Below, piece by piece: positions 31,506 to 42,309 of a DNA stretch of 64,000 nt (within the stretch, counting starts at the first letter, position 1; every line of letters starts with the position of its first letter). The stretch spans positions 1 through 64,000 of the forward strand of contig JAITUR010000061.1 of the NCBI GenBank assembly GCA_031286205.1. Direction: 5' to 3'. Made by a program: the position numbers and the translations under genes. The stretch is from Treponema sp. Lineage in GTDB: Bacteria > Spirochaetota > Spirochaetia > Treponematales > Breznakiellaceae. A model generated the notes under the pieces. The model was not told the DNA's origin and made no database searches. It worked only from the letters and a program-made list of their open reading frames with translations.

Positions 31506-32903
31506 TTAAATTACCCGTTTACTCATCCATTTTCCGCTTATCCAGCGCGAAGAAAAGAAAATTCCCCGGAATATAAAGTCGGCTCCCATTGCAAGCGAAA
31601 CTGCCATAGGCCCAAGCCCCAGCGGGAATGCCATAAGATATGCCGAACATACCCTGATAAGCCACATTGATACTGCCGTAACCACCATTACATAGCGGGC
31701 ATCGCCTGCGGCTTTTAAGGCGTTTGGAAGTACAAAGGATGTACACCAGAATAAGGTGGATGTTACAAGGTGGATTTGCAGGAATATTCTGCAAAAAGCT
31801 ACAGCTTCGCTGGAAAGTTTAAAAATACCCATTATTGGGTTCATAAAAATAAATATATTAATATTGATAACCAAATATGTTGCATAAGCCAAAAGCATTA
31901 CTTTTTTTGTGTGTCTTTTTGCTCCCGCATAATCCTGCGCTCCTATACATTGCCCTGCTACAACTAAAAGTCCCATGCCATACCCCGAACCCGGCATAAA
32001 AGCAAGCGAATTAATTGTTGCTGCTACAGCATTGGCGGCAATGGCGGCTGTTCCAAAAGCGGTAAAAATTCTTGTTACCAATATTTTGCCAATCTGAAAC
32101 ATGGAAGTTTCCAGCCCGCTTGGTATTCCGATATTTAGAATACGCTTTATCATGGCTGTTTCCGGTTTAACTTTTAATATTCCTTTTAAGTGTATTATTC
32201 TTTCCGTATTTTTTGTTAAAAGATACATTAGTATAAAAGCCGAAACTGCTTTGCCAATAACTGTAGCAAGCGCGGCTCCGGCAACTCCCCAGTTAAAGCC
32301 GTAAATAAACAGCGCGTTTCCCCCTATGTTAATTATGTTTACAAGTATTGTAACACGCATGGGGTTTTTGGAATCTCCCATGCTTCTGAATAAGGCGGCG
32401 CAGGAAGTGTATATTGCCAAAAATGGATACGATATAGCTCTTACAAAAAAATAAGTCTGAGCCGCCTGCATTACATCTTCTGCAATATTACCGTAAATTA
32501 ATCTAAGAATGGGACCGCATAATGCCATTGTTAATGCCATAAGTATAAGAGAAATAAATACGCTTATGTAAACAAGCTGGCGGGCGGAACAGCGGGCGTT
32601 GTTTCCGTCTTTGCGTCCAATGTATTGGGCTGCTACAACAGCGCCGCCTGTTGCCAGCGCGTTAAAAGCCGTTATAAATAAAAAATTAACATGATCCACA
32701 AGGGAGACACCGGACATGGCGTGTTCGCCTACCGAGCTGACCATAATCATATCTGCCATTCCCATTGCTACAACTAAAAGCTGCTCGACAATAAGCGGCC
32801 AAAATAAGGCGAATAACTGCCTGTTGTTCCAGTCAGGTGGCGTAACTGTTACCGGTACTTCAGGATTTATGGGTACTGCTGTTGTAATTATATTCGGCTT
32901 CAA
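31506..32903 (-). CDS. MATE-family efflux transporter
   Basis: 12-TM topology, MGMADMIMVSSVGEHAMSGVSLV. Confidence 0.93.
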   Translation of the reverse strand: MKPNIITTAVPINPEVPVTVTPPDWNNRQLFALFWPLIVEQLLVVAMGMADMIMVSSVGEHAMSGVSLVDHVNFLFITAFNALATGGAVVAAQYIGRKDGNNARCSARQLVYISVFISLILMALTMALCGPILRLIYGNIAEDVMQAAQTYFFVRAISYPFLAIYTSCAALFRSMGDSKNPMRVTILVNIINIGGNALFIYGFNWGVAGAALATVIGKAVSAFILMYLLTKNTERIIHLKGILKVKPETAMIKRILNIGIPSGLETSMFQIGKILVTRIFTAFGTAAIAANAVAATINSLAFMPGSGYGMGLLVVAGQCIGAQDYAGAKRHTKKVMLLAYATYLVININIFIFMNPIMGIFKLSSEAVAFCRIFLQIHLVTSTLFWCTSFVLPNALKAAGDARYVMVVTAVSMWLIRVCSAYLMAFPLGLGPMAVSLAMGADFIFRGIFFSSRWISGKWMSKRVI

Positions 32904-34018
32904 TTTGGTTCCTTGTGTAATAAAGTATTTATGTTGTTTCTGGCAGAACGGAAAAGCCCCGCAATTGTTTTTAATGTCAGTACCCTGGTGGATTCATCTA
33001 TATTACCCAGAGATTTTAATATTCTTCCCAAAGATAAAGGCCACGAGCTTTCCATTTCGTGAACAGATTTTACTTCCGACGAACGCAGAATTCTATAAAC
33101 TCCTTCTATAAACTGTTCGCGTTTTTCGTTATCCAATTTACCAACCCATTCCCGGATAGTTTTATCGACATAGCGGCTTTTAAGATTAACTTTCTCTGCA
33201 CGAACAATATCGTTATGTGTAACTTCCCACGAAAAAAGAAAATGCTGCATAAGACCGGTCTGAGAACTTTTTACGACATTAAAACGGCAGCCTTGTTCCA
33301 GCATCATTCCTATAATAGATGCCTGCGGAATATAGCAATATATTTTATCTTTTATTTTTGTGTAGCTGTCACTTTTAATTACAGATTCGTGGAAGCCCGG
33401 CGCGTCATAGCTGTGTACTCCGGTTATTCGTCTTTGCATTTTTTTGCCGCAAAAAGAGGCTGCATAAACTGCAAGGTTTCCGCCTTTTGAATGTCCGCAA
33501 ATATGCAAGCTCCTTTTTAAGGGAGGAAACATTTTTACAAGGTATTTTACCGCTTCTTGCTGCGAGGGGACAACTTCCTTAAAAGCCATGTTAAAATTTT
33601 CTTTCCAGCCGACAAACGAAGAATCTGTTCCGCGGAAAGATATAATGCAGTCGCCGTGCCCTGTGTATATGCAAAGAGCGGAAAATTGTATTTCTCTTTC
33701 AGTATCGATATGATTAACATATCCAAGAAGGCGGCAGTTTCCAAAACGGTTTGAATTTATAAGGGCATTTATAAAATCCGGATCTTCCTTAAAACCCAAA
33801 ACCGGACCAAAGCCTGCTTCTGTTGTGTGGAGTTTTTCCAATATAATTTCCAAAGCCGACTGCAGGCTGATTTCTTCTTTTTCTTCGGGCGAGGGAACTA
33901 TGCCGTCAAAAGGGAGGTAAGAAAGCTGCGAAAATATTAGAAAATCCACAGGATTAAGGGGGGATTTTTTACAATCCAGATCCCCCCGCCATGTGATATA
34001 GTCAAAAAGATTTGCCAT
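32900..34018 (-). CDS. Mbeg1-like (DUF2974) alpha/beta-hydrolase family protein
   Basis: FRGTDSSFVGWKENFNMAF, HICGHSKGGNLAVYAA, GVHSYDAPGF. Confidence 0.85.
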   Translation of the reverse strand: MANLFDYITWRGDLDCKKSPLNPVDFLIFSQLSYLPFDGIVPSPEEKEEISLQSALEIILEKLHTTEAGFGPVLGFKEDPDFINALINSNRFGNCRLLGYVNHIDTEREIQFSALCIYTGHGDCIISFRGTDSSFVGWKENFNMAFKEVVPSQQEAVKYLVKMFPPLKRSLHICGHSKGGNLAVYAASFCGKKMQRRITGVHSYDAPGFHESVIKSDSYTKIKDKIYCYIPQASIIGMMLEQGCRFNVVKSSQTGLMQHFLFSWEVTHNDIVRAEKVNLKSRYVDKTIREWVGKLDNEKREQFIEGVYRILRSSEVKSVHEMESSWPLSLGRILKSLGNIDESTRVLTLKTIAGLFRSARNNINTLLHKEPN

Positions 34019-34027
34019 ATTAATATA

Positions 34028-35590
34028 CTACAATAATGGCGCAATAATACGCAACACATCCTGGACGATTCTTTGGGCGGCGTTTCTGGCGCAATCTTTA
34101 ATTGTCATCTCCTGGCAGATTGGAATGGTGCGGATAAAATCATCTTTAATTGCTGTAATTTCGTCGCTTGCATAGATTAATACGCCGCATTCGAAGTGCA
34201 GGTAAAGACTGCGGAAATCCAGGTTTGTAGTGCCGACTGTGGCTATTTTATCGTCGGAAACAAATGTTTTACCATGATTAAAACCGGAAGAATATTCGTA
34301 AACCTTTACCCCTGCCTGTATAAGCCTGCGGTAATAAGAACGCGATGTTATTGCGACAATTTTTTTGTCCCAGCGGTGCGGGGTAATAATACGAACATCG
34401 ACGCCGCTTTTGGCGGCAAGAGTCAGGGCGGATAAAAGGTTGTCATCAACAATTAAATAAGGCGTATTAATATATACATAATCTTTTGCCTGATTAATTA
34501 TTTGAATATAAACATGCTCCCCGACATTTTCTTTATCTATAGGGCTGTCTGCATAAGGCTGGACAAACCCCCAGGCTTTTGTGCCGGGCAGTGCGTCTTT
34601 CTGTTTTGAAGGATAATAAGAAGCATAACCTTCTGTTTCTTCGTTATTGTCATGATTGCCAAGATTCCACATTTGTAAAAAGATTAAGGTAAGCGACCAT
34701 GCGGCATCGCCCTCTATCATTATTGCGGCATCTTTCCAGTGCCCAAACCTTTCTACTACATTGATATATTCGTCCGCAAGATTTAGCCCGCCTGTAAATG
34801 CCACTCTTCCATCTATGGAAATTATTTTTCTATGGTCGCGGTTATTTTGCAATGAAGAAACAATCGGTTTAAACGGGTTAAATACAAAAGTTTTTATACC
34901 TTTTTTCTTTAATTCTTCCCTAAAATCCTGAGGCAATGTGTAAAAGCAGCCAAGATCGTCGTACATAATTCTTACATCCAGACCGTTTGCAGCTTTCATT
35001 TCCAGAATTTTTAATATGGAGTTAAGCATCATTCCTTCTTTTAAAATAAAAAATTCCAAAAAAATATATTTTTGCGCCTTCTTTAATTCTTCCAATACCC
35101 TGTAAAAAAAAGCTTCTCCGGATGGCAGGTATTCCTGTCTTGTATTTGTGTAAATGGGAAATCCCGCGTATTCCTGAAGATATTGCGCGTTAATTTTGTA
35201 TTCAGGATGAGCCACTTTAAATTCTTCCAGACGGTTGCCGGGAAGATAAAAAGCAGTGTGCGAATTTGCCATGTTAACATCCAGCGCCATTCTTAATTTT
35301 TTAGGGCTGGAAATAATATTTAATAATATATAAAGGATGCCGCCAAAAATTGGCACAAGCATTATAATAAAAATCCATATTAGTTTGTATCCGGCTTTTT
35401 CTTGTTTGTTTATTACATAAATACATACAATGACGCTTAAGACGGGCAGAATCCAGTAGATAAATTTAAGGTACATTCTGGTACCAATAATAAGGAAGAT
35501 GGTAAGCGCAATTTGGGTAAGCAGGGCAAGTATAATTAAAGCCCTTCTTCTGTAGACCAATTTAAATTTTTTCTGCTGCTTCATCCTCAT
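34028..35590 (-). CDS. cls: Cardiolipin synthase / phospholipase D family
   Basis: Two HKD motifs: RDHRKIISIDGRVAFTGGLN and FNHGKTFVSDDKIATVGTTN. Confidence 0.93.
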   Translation of the reverse strand: MRMKQQKKFKLVYRRRALIILALLTQIALTIFLIIGTRMYLKFIYWILPVLSVIVCIYVINKQEKAGYKLIWIFIIMLVPIFGGILYILLNIISSPKKLRMALDVNMANSHTAFYLPGNRLEEFKVAHPEYKINAQYLQEYAGFPIYTNTRQEYLPSGEAFFYRVLEELKKAQKYIFLEFFILKEGMMLNSILKILEMKAANGLDVRIMYDDLGCFYTLPQDFREELKKKGIKTFVFNPFKPIVSSLQNNRDHRKIISIDGRVAFTGGLNLADEYINVVERFGHWKDAAIMIEGDAAWSLTLIFLQMWNLGNHDNNEETEGYASYYPSKQKDALPGTKAWGFVQPYADSPIDKENVGEHVYIQIINQAKDYVYINTPYLIVDDNLLSALTLAAKSGVDVRIITPHRWDKKIVAITSRSYYRRLIQAGVKVYEYSSGFNHGKTFVSDDKIATVGTTNLDFRSLYLHFECGVLIYASDEITAIKDDFIRTIPICQEMTIKDCARNAAQRIVQDVLRIIAPLL

Positions 35591-35627
35591 TTATTAAATA
35601 TAACACATATCGTATAAAAAGTGTTGT

Positions 35628-36260
35628 TTAAACAGGCCAAAGACCGGCGCCTTTTCGAAGTATTTTAATTTCTTCTGTAGTCATATCTAAAATTGTAGAA
35701 AAAATCCGCTCCCGTTCTTCTCCGGAGTCCAGAATTAAATCTAAACCTTCTATATCTTCCAATTCCCACCCGCTTTCGAAAAGTTCGTCCTCTTCCTTGT
35801 CTGCCGGTTCATTGTCGCCGGTAAGACTTTTCTTTGCCGTTATGGAATAAAGCGGGTGTTGTAAAGTTTCGATTAGGCGGATGGGAACAGGGTAGTCGGG
35901 TATTCGTACGCCAACCTCCCGCCTGCGAATGTCCAGTATTTTTTCGGTTCCATGCAATGTAGTTAAAATAAACACATATGGTCCCGGGGTTAATCGTTTA
36001 ATCAGCCTAAAACGGGTGTTGTCGATACTGCATACTTCTCCAAACTGGGAAATATTCGAACATAAAAGGGTAAAGTGCTGTTCGTCCCTTTGTGTGGAAA
36101 TTTGCCGGAGTTTTTTTATTCCGGCAGGAGATTTTAATGAACAGACAATACTCCAGCTTGTATCGGTAGGAAGGGCGACAAGAGCGCCATTTTCCAGAAG
36201 CCGCACCGCACGGGCAAGTACTCTGTCATCAATATTGGAAGGGGTTATATATTCAATCAT
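35628..36260 (-). CDS. Sua5/YciO/YrdC-family protein
   Basis: ENGALVALPTDTSWSIVCSLKSP; KRLTPGPYVFIL. Confidence 0.88.
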   Translation of the reverse strand: MIEYITPSNIDDRVLARAVRLLENGALVALPTDTSWSIVCSLKSPAGIKKLRQISTQRDEQHFTLLCSNISQFGEVCSIDNTRFRLIKRLTPGPYVFILTTLHGTEKILDIRRREVGVRIPDYPVPIRLIETLQHPLYSITAKKSLTGDNEPADKEEDELFESGWELEDIEGLDLILDSGEERERIFSTILDMTTEEIKILRKGAGLWPV

Positions 36261-36269
36261 ATCTTATAT

Positions 36270-36716
36270 TTATGGAACCCAGATTAATTTATCCGGCTCG
36301 GATTCCTTTATAAATACTTCTTTGTAACGGCCGGAATGTCTTAGATCTTCTTTTTCCGGAAAATATCTTTGCATAAAAAACCAAACTACATCCGCCATAA
36401 TATTAGAAGAATCGGTGGTGGAGTATCTGTACCAAATTTCGTTATCTTCCAGTATTCTTTTGGTTTTTTCGTCGTTGGAGCAAAGTTCCGGATCTGTCAG
36501 CCGTCTTATTTCGCTTCTTAGACCGCCAAAAATAGTCTGACCCACGCTAAAAAGGCGCAGGCGTTTTTGATCATCCATCCAATAAAGTTCGAAAACCCCG
36601 CCTACAGACGGGACTTTTGCGTTAATTTCGTAGCGGTCGGCTTTTGCCAGCGGAGACCAATTTACATAATAGTAAACATTTTCTTCTTTTTCCAAAAATG
36701 TTATTCCAATATTCAT
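36270..36716 (-). CDS. Hypothetical protein
   Basis: ORF packed between neighbours; no recognised domain. Confidence 0.6.
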   Translation of the reverse strand: MNIGITFLEKEENVYYYVNWSPLAKADRYEINAKVPSVGGVFELYWMDDQKRLRLFSVGQTIFGGLRSEIRRLTDPELCSNDEKTKRILEDNEIWYRYSTTDSSNIMADVVWFFMQRYFPEKEDLRHSGRYKEVFIKESEPDKLIWVP

Positions 36717-36911
36717 ACGACACTTTACCACAAAGAAAAAAAAATGAATATAGTAAAAAATATAATATAAGTGTATCTTTTTTTATACATAAACAGGCAT
36801 TTTTTAAATATTCATACGGTTAAAATCAATATAAATCCTTATCTAATAATGAATTAACCTGAAATATCGCTGCCTTACCGGACTTGGCACAAGAATTGCT
36901 ATATAAAAGGT

Positions 36912-37754
36912 ATGTTTAATAAAACAATAAAAGAAGACAGCCTCTTGGACACATACTTTAAGCAGATTAAAGTTTATCCTCTATTAAACTTTGATGAAGA
37001 ACAAAAACTATCAAAATTGATTCAAAACGGCGACGATAATGCCCTGCATAAACTTGTAAATTCCAACTTACGCCTTGCGGCAAAAATAGCCGGTTCGTAC
37101 AATATACCCGAAATTCCTGTTATGGATCTTATCCAGGAAGCCAATATGGGTCTTATTCAGGCTGCCAAAAAATTCGATTACAGAAAAAATGTAAAATTTT
37201 GCACCTATGCCGGCTGGTGGATACGGCAGTTTGTATCCCGTTTTATTGTAAATAAACGAAGAATGGTGCGTTTGCCTCAGCGCAAGGAAGACACTTTTAG
37301 AAGAATTAAACAAACATATAATATTCTATGCCAGTCGATGATGCAGCAGCCACAAACCGCGGATATTGCAAAAGAGCTTGGTCTTTCTGTTCAGTATGTT
37401 GATTCTATCGTTAACATGACTGCGGATTCTCTCCCTCTGGAATTATATGTAATGAATGACGAAAATACCGGCAGCATGGATGTTCACGAAGATTATACAT
37501 ATTGCCCGGAAAGAAATTTACTAAAACAATTTTCCCGCGACGGCACCATGAATATCCTGAACAAATTAAAAGAAAGAGAAAGGCGGATAATAAGCTACCG
37601 GTATCAATTAAACGGATGCAAGCGGCACACTTTAAGAGAGATAGGCAATAAGTTAAATATTTCTCCGGAAACTGTCCGCCAAATAGAACTTAAAGCTCTT
37701 AAAAAAATACGCAGTCATGCCAACGAACTAAAAGAATGTGTGTATGCGGTATAA
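36912..37754 (+). CDS. RpoD-family sigma factor (alternative / group 2-like)
   Basis: NLRLAAKIAGSYN...DLIQEANMGLIQAAKKFDYRKNVKFCTYAGWWIRQ; region 4 TLREIGNKLNISPETVRQIELKALKKIR. Confidence 0.92.
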   Translation: MFNKTIKEDSLLDTYFKQIKVYPLLNFDEEQKLSKLIQNGDDNALHKLVNSNLRLAAKIAGSYNIPEIPVMDLIQEANMGLIQAAKKFDYRKNVKFCTYAGWWIRQFVSRFIVNKRRMVRLPQRKEDTFRRIKQTYNILCQSMMQQPQTADIAKELGLSVQYVDSIVNMTADSLPLELYVMNDENTGSMDVHEDYTYCPERNLLKQFSRDGTMNILNKLKERERRIISYRYQLNGCKRHTLREIGNKLNISPETVRQIELKALKKIRSHANELKECVYAV

Positions 37755-39638
37755 TTACTCCTGAACAAATACGGCTTCTCCGCGCGAAATATTTACAGAT
37801 TTTAAAATTAGTTTAATTTCTTCGTTTGGGTAAACATCTTTATTTAATGCAGCCTGTGTTTCCAGTGCAAGCGCAGGAATAATTACCAGCCAGCGGTTTC
37901 CCTTTTTCTCCAGAGCAGCCGCATTCCAGACTGATTCTTTTTTTTCGGATAAATAAACCATTTTCCAATGATTATCTGATGCGCGTTCGGCTTGAACACA
38001 GGCAGCAGCAGCGGCTTCGCTATAACCAAACCGCGCGGATATTTCATCGGCAGAAAGAGGTGTATTGCCTTTGGCAGTGTTTAAAAAAGCGCGTATTTGC
38101 ATATGCGCAAGAAGGTCTGTGTAACGGCGCAATGGACTTGTAACCTGGGTGTAAATATCCAAACCTAAACCCTGATGCCGCCCCGGCTTTGTAGAAATAA
38201 CTCTTGGCCTCATGCCTTTACGAAGCTGCATGGAACCTGCATAACCGGGAAGTATATTATTAGAAGGGAGCTCTGTTTCCTGGCTTATGTACGGCATAGC
38301 TAAACCTCTTTCGCTTGCCCAATTTCCCGCGCCTTCGCCTGCGGCAATCATACATTCCCTTACCATAATGGCTGATATATTTTTATCGTAGGGTTTAATA
38401 GATACTTCTCCATTTTCTATACTGATATGTACATCGGGAAGATCTATATTTACCGCGCCCTGTGCCATACGCCGTTTTAATAAAAGCATGGCAAGATTAT
38501 TCAGAGTTTGTAAAGCTGTTCCTTCCGAAGAATCCGTATTATCCATTAATTTGTCCGCTTCATTGTAAGTAAGGCGGCGTACTTTTACTGTAGAAGGAAA
38601 TATTTCTGTCTTTTGTATTTCGCCATTTTCGTTTACCGTTAATTTAAAAGTAAGAGCTGTAGATTTCTCGCTTAAACCAAGCGCGAATATAGATAAACAT
38701 TCGTCGGATATCATGCGAACGGTTGTTTCCGGCAGATAAAGCGTAGCCCCCCTGTCGCGCGCTTCTTTTTCCGCCGGGCTGTCAAAATTGATAGAGGAGG
38801 CAGGGTCTGAAACATGAACATAAAGGATAAAACATTTTTCTTCTATCTCTATAGAGACGGCATCGTCCGGGTCATTGCTCCACGGGCTGTCGATAGCGAA
38901 TGAATCAAGATGGCAAAGATCGCGGCGATCTTCTGCAGGAGGATTACTGGGACAGATATTTACGCTATTAAGCGAAATTCCAAAGCGTACGGGGTGGGGG
39001 TTTATTTCTGTTGTCCAAATGCCGGTTTTTAATAAAAGTGCATGAGCGTCCTCCGGCGTTTCTGAAAGTCCAAGCTCTTTCATGGTACGGCTTTTTACAG
39101 ATTTGCCGTAAGCAAGAGCTTCTACATCCTGCATAAACCGCGACGATGCCTGCTGTAAATCCTCTTCTGTTAACCGGTTGTTTTTACATCTTTCCAAAAA
39201 TTTAGTTCGTTCTTCGCCGTCACGCTGTTTTTCGCTGCGTTTGGCTTCTTCGGTTTCTATCTCTTCCTTGCTGCGCAGTTTAATATCTGTAATTGTTCCC
39301 GTAAAATACAGGCCATCCTGTAAAATGCAATATACGGTATAAGCGGAGGAAGGTGTAAAATCTCCAAATACAATGGAAGCTATTTCTTTATGGGTTAATT
39401 GTGTATTGTCTTCGTCCAATAAAAGTTCCCATGCTTCGCGAATTGCGGAAATATCGGGTTTATGTGTATCCAGCTCGCCAAAATTTTTAACAGGCCCGGG
39501 GTGTAATTGCTCTATATCTTTGTCTCTTACTTTTATATGCGATCCGTCTGCAAGGGAAATATTGTATTTGTCGTCAGAATGTTCCTTTACAATGGCAGGT
39601 TTACCTTTATAAAGAACAAGCGCGTTAAGCTGTGCCAT
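37755..39638 (-). CDS. RNB-domain ribonuclease (RNase II/R family)
   Basis: DSPWSNDPDDAVSIE, YTQVTSPLRRYTDLLAHMQI; start chosen at 39638. Confidence 0.92.
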   Translation of the reverse strand: MAQLNALVLYKGKPAIVKEHSDDKYNISLADGSHIKVRDKDIEQLHPGPVKNFGELDTHKPDISAIREAWELLLDEDNTQLTHKEIASIVFGDFTPSSAYTVYCILQDGLYFTGTITDIKLRSKEEIETEEAKRSEKQRDGEERTKFLERCKNNRLTEEDLQQASSRFMQDVEALAYGKSVKSRTMKELGLSETPEDAHALLLKTGIWTTEINPHPVRFGISLNSVNICPSNPPAEDRRDLCHLDSFAIDSPWSNDPDDAVSIEIEEKCFILYVHVSDPASSINFDSPAEKEARDRGATLYLPETTVRMISDECLSIFALGLSEKSTALTFKLTVNENGEIQKTEIFPSTVKVRRLTYNEADKLMDNTDSSEGTALQTLNNLAMLLLKRRMAQGAVNIDLPDVHISIENGEVSIKPYDKNISAIMVRECMIAAGEGAGNWASERGLAMPYISQETELPSNNILPGYAGSMQLRKGMRPRVISTKPGRHQGLGLDIYTQVTSPLRRYTDLLAHMQIRAFLNTAKGNTPLSADEISARFGYSEAAAAACVQAERASDNHWKMVYLSEKKESVWNAAALEKKGNRWLVIIPALALETQAALNKDVYPNEEIKLILKSVNISRGEAVFVQE

Positions 39639-39717
39639 TGGATTATTATAACATATTTTGGATAAATAATTAGTAAATTGCTTTGACAAAAAAGAATAAA
39701 AATGACAAAATTATACA

Positions 39718-40719
39718 ATGTCTAATATGTCGTTATTAACTGTAAAAAATCTACGCAAACGCTTTAATTTGGAAGCGGGCTTTTTTGCCCGTTTTGGAAA
39801 ATTTGTAAATGCGGTTAATGATATTTCTTTTTCTATTGGAAAAAACGAAGCTTACGGGCTTGTAGGAGAGTCCGGCTGCGGAAAAACCACCACCGCGCGT
39901 TTATTGGTACGAATGTACGAGGCAGACTCCGGGCAGATTCTTTTTTACGACGGGGATAATGCCGGCACTGCGGATACCGGTATTGTAGATGTCAGTATGT
40001 TAAAAAAAGATGCATTGCAAAATTACCGCGAAAAAGTCCGCTATGTTTTTCAGGATCCCGCAAGGTCGCTTAACCCCCGAATGAGCGTGTATGAAGTTTT
40101 AGTTTCCGGATGCAGGAAGCCGCTAAGAAAAAAAGGCGTAAAAGAAAAGGAACTGCGCGAAAAGGCTGCCGCCATTTTAGAAGAAGTAGGACTGGGAGCA
40201 GTAGATTTAGAAAAACGGCCGTCTGAATTTTCCGGCGGGCAGCGGCAGCGTATTTCCATTGCGCGCGCTCTTTTAATGGAACCGGAATTATTAATCTGCG
40301 ACGAAGTTGTATCCGCGCTGGATGTATCGATTCAGGGGCAAATATTAAACTTGCTGCTGGATATTAGTAAAAAAAGAAATATATCTTTTTTGTTTATTGC
40401 TCACGATTTAAAAGTAGCCTGCTATTTCTGCGACCGTATTGGCGTTATGTACAAGGGAGAATTAATGGAAGAAGCGCCCGCCGCCTATTTATACAAAAAA
40501 GCAATGCATCCATATACCAAATTATTGTTTTCTTCGGCTGCGGGAAATAAGGAAACCGCTTGTTTAACGGAAACCGGACATATCGAAAAAAGAAAAAATA
40601 CTTTAGGCTGTTCATTTGCTCCAAGGTGTCCGCACGCTCTGGATCGCTGCCGGAACGAACACCCCCAATTAACAGAAAAAAACAGCGGACATTTAGTCCG
40701 CTGCCTTAATCTAATCTAA
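39718..40719 (+). CDS. Oligopeptide/dipeptide ABC transporter ATP-binding protein (OppF-like)
   Basis: GESGCGKTTTAR, FSGGQRQRISIARALLMEPELLICDEVVSALDVSIQ, C-terminal oligo_HPY. Confidence 0.93.
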   Translation: MSNMSLLTVKNLRKRFNLEAGFFARFGKFVNAVNDISFSIGKNEAYGLVGESGCGKTTTARLLVRMYEADSGQILFYDGDNAGTADTGIVDVSMLKKDALQNYREKVRYVFQDPARSLNPRMSVYEVLVSGCRKPLRKKGVKEKELREKAAAILEEVGLGAVDLEKRPSEFSGGQRQRISIARALLMEPELLICDEVVSALDVSIQGQILNLLLDISKKRNISFLFIAHDLKVACYFCDRIGVMYKGELMEEAPAAYLYKKAMHPYTKLLFSSAAGNKETACLTETGHIEKRKNTLGCSFAPRCPHALDRCRNEHPQLTEKNSGHLVRCLNLI

Positions 40720-40753
40720 TTTAATTTAATTTCCAGTCTCTAACTTACAGCAA

Positions 40754-41986
40754 CTAATTCCCCAATGCGTTTAAGGCATTCCTTGCCATTGTGCGTTCCT
40801 GTGAAGTATATTGATCCGACCTCTGAATGGTAGAAAGCAAGAGCCTGACTTCCGGAGAACGAGTGCCTGTAACGCCAACGCTGGAAACAACCCATTCAAA
40901 AAGCTGTCTTTCTTTATTTCTCCAAGGTCCTGATCTTCTTCTTGAGTGAAGTTCGAAAAGGAATTTATGCAGAAGCGCGACAGCTTCTTCGGTTTTTAAT
41001 GCCGCAAGAGTATTCAGCACGCCTGCAATTTCATCGAAGTCAGGCTGATTACTTATAAAGTTATTGCTGTATGATTTTTCCAAATCTGCATAAACAGTTT
41101 CGCCTGAAGCGCCAAATTGACGGATAATATCAATCGCGCTTTTGCGCATTTCTCTTAAATTATTTTGATGAGGGCGGGAGGTCGTCTGAACAAGCCATCC
41201 AATTTCCAGAGCCACGCTTGCAACTTTTGCTTTAGAAGCATTTGGCGCTCTTGTTTTAAGCATTTCTCTCCATGCTTCTAGTTTGATAGGCGGCTCGACA
41301 GAAGGATCGCGGATAATTTCTATAATTACATCTGCGGGGTCTTCTGAAATATTGGGAAGGGCATTGCCTGCAATTTGTTTTATCATTGGATCCCAACTGC
41401 CGGTATATGCAAAGAACACCGGTCTGTAGCCGGAAGCATCTTTAAAGGTTTCCAGCGCCCGTATGCATCCAATTACGGCGGTTTGTACCCTGCGTCTGGT
41501 TTCCGCATTTCTGTAGGTTTGTGTGTTGTAATCTGCTAATCTTTGAACGATATGCGGAATATAAGCTTTTCCGTCAACATCTCCCAAAGCAATAATGGCA
41601 GCCTGCATGGCAAGACCTTCGCTTGGGTCTTTTGGGGGTTCTCTTACAACATCAAAAACTTCGGCAGCATGCCAAAGGTCTGCGGCGGCGGCAGTATGTT
41701 TTGCCGCTCCCAATGCCTGCGCCAAAATAACGACAGATTTTTCCGCGGCTTCCTGTTCCCTTCTGGAATCAATATCGGGGGCTCTAAGCAGCAAAAATTT
41801 AAGGGCATTATTGTAAAAAACCCCTGTTGCCTGCACCCCGGCTTCCTGGAGAGTTTCCAAAACCGCCAACCGCTCGGCAAAAGAGCCGTCCCCTCGTTCG
41901 TATTCTCTGGTATAGTATGACAAATCCTGAGCAAAGACCGCCATCCCGGCTAATAATAAGGTAACTGTTAAAATTATTCTTTTCAT
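40754..41986 (-). CDS. Exported HEAT-repeat-like protein
   Basis: Signal peptide MKRIILTVTLLLAGMAVFAQ; alpha-helical repeats. Confidence 0.65.
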   Translation of the reverse strand: MKRIILTVTLLLAGMAVFAQDLSYYTREYERGDGSFAERLAVLETLQEAGVQATGVFYNNALKFLLLRAPDIDSRREQEAAEKSVVILAQALGAAKHTAAAADLWHAAEVFDVVREPPKDPSEGLAMQAAIIALGDVDGKAYIPHIVQRLADYNTQTYRNAETRRRVQTAVIGCIRALETFKDASGYRPVFFAYTGSWDPMIKQIAGNALPNISEDPADVIIEIIRDPSVEPPIKLEAWREMLKTRAPNASKAKVASVALEIGWLVQTTSRPHQNNLREMRKSAIDIIRQFGASGETVYADLEKSYSNNFISNQPDFDEIAGVLNTLAALKTEEAVALLHKFLFELHSRRRSGPWRNKERQLFEWVVSSVGVTGTRSPEVRLLLSTIQRSDQYTSQERTMARNALNALGN

Positions 41987-42107
41987 ATAGATATTATATC
42001 ATAATTTTTGTTATATAAACAAGGTATGTTTAATTGAGGGTTTTTTAATAATTAGGTATCCTTGACTATTGCCTGACATTATGATAAAAATACACTTACC
42101 TTGATTC

Positions 42108-42180
42108 GGACCGCTAGCTCAGTTGGTAGAGCAGTAGACTCTTAATCTACGGGTCGATGGTTCGAATCCATCGCGGTTCA
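42108..42180 (+). tRNA. tRNA-Lys (anticodon CTT)
   Basis: Acceptor ggaccgc/gcggttc + a; anticodon arm gtaga-ctcttaa-tctac; T arm gatgg-ttcgaat-ccatc; 73 nt. Confidence 0.96.
42138..42180 (+). repeat. attL core: 3' 43 bp of tRNA-Lys (R1)
   Basis: Exact 43-bp match to 51752-51794. Confidence 0.95.
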
Positions 42181-42309
42181 GAGTGTTAATTTCTTATGTA
42201 GTAAGGAGTTAGCGCAATTAAAAAGTAACACTACCATACAAATGGCGCGTTACCTTCAAATTAAAATCGGGAATAAAATCGGAAAGACTTATTCCCGGAC
42301 GGAGGGTAT

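Noticed and set aside
39718-40719. OppF-like gene as part of a novel transporter
   Set aside because: A lone peptide ABC ATPase with no partners in view; an ordinary scattered subunit is the simplest reading.
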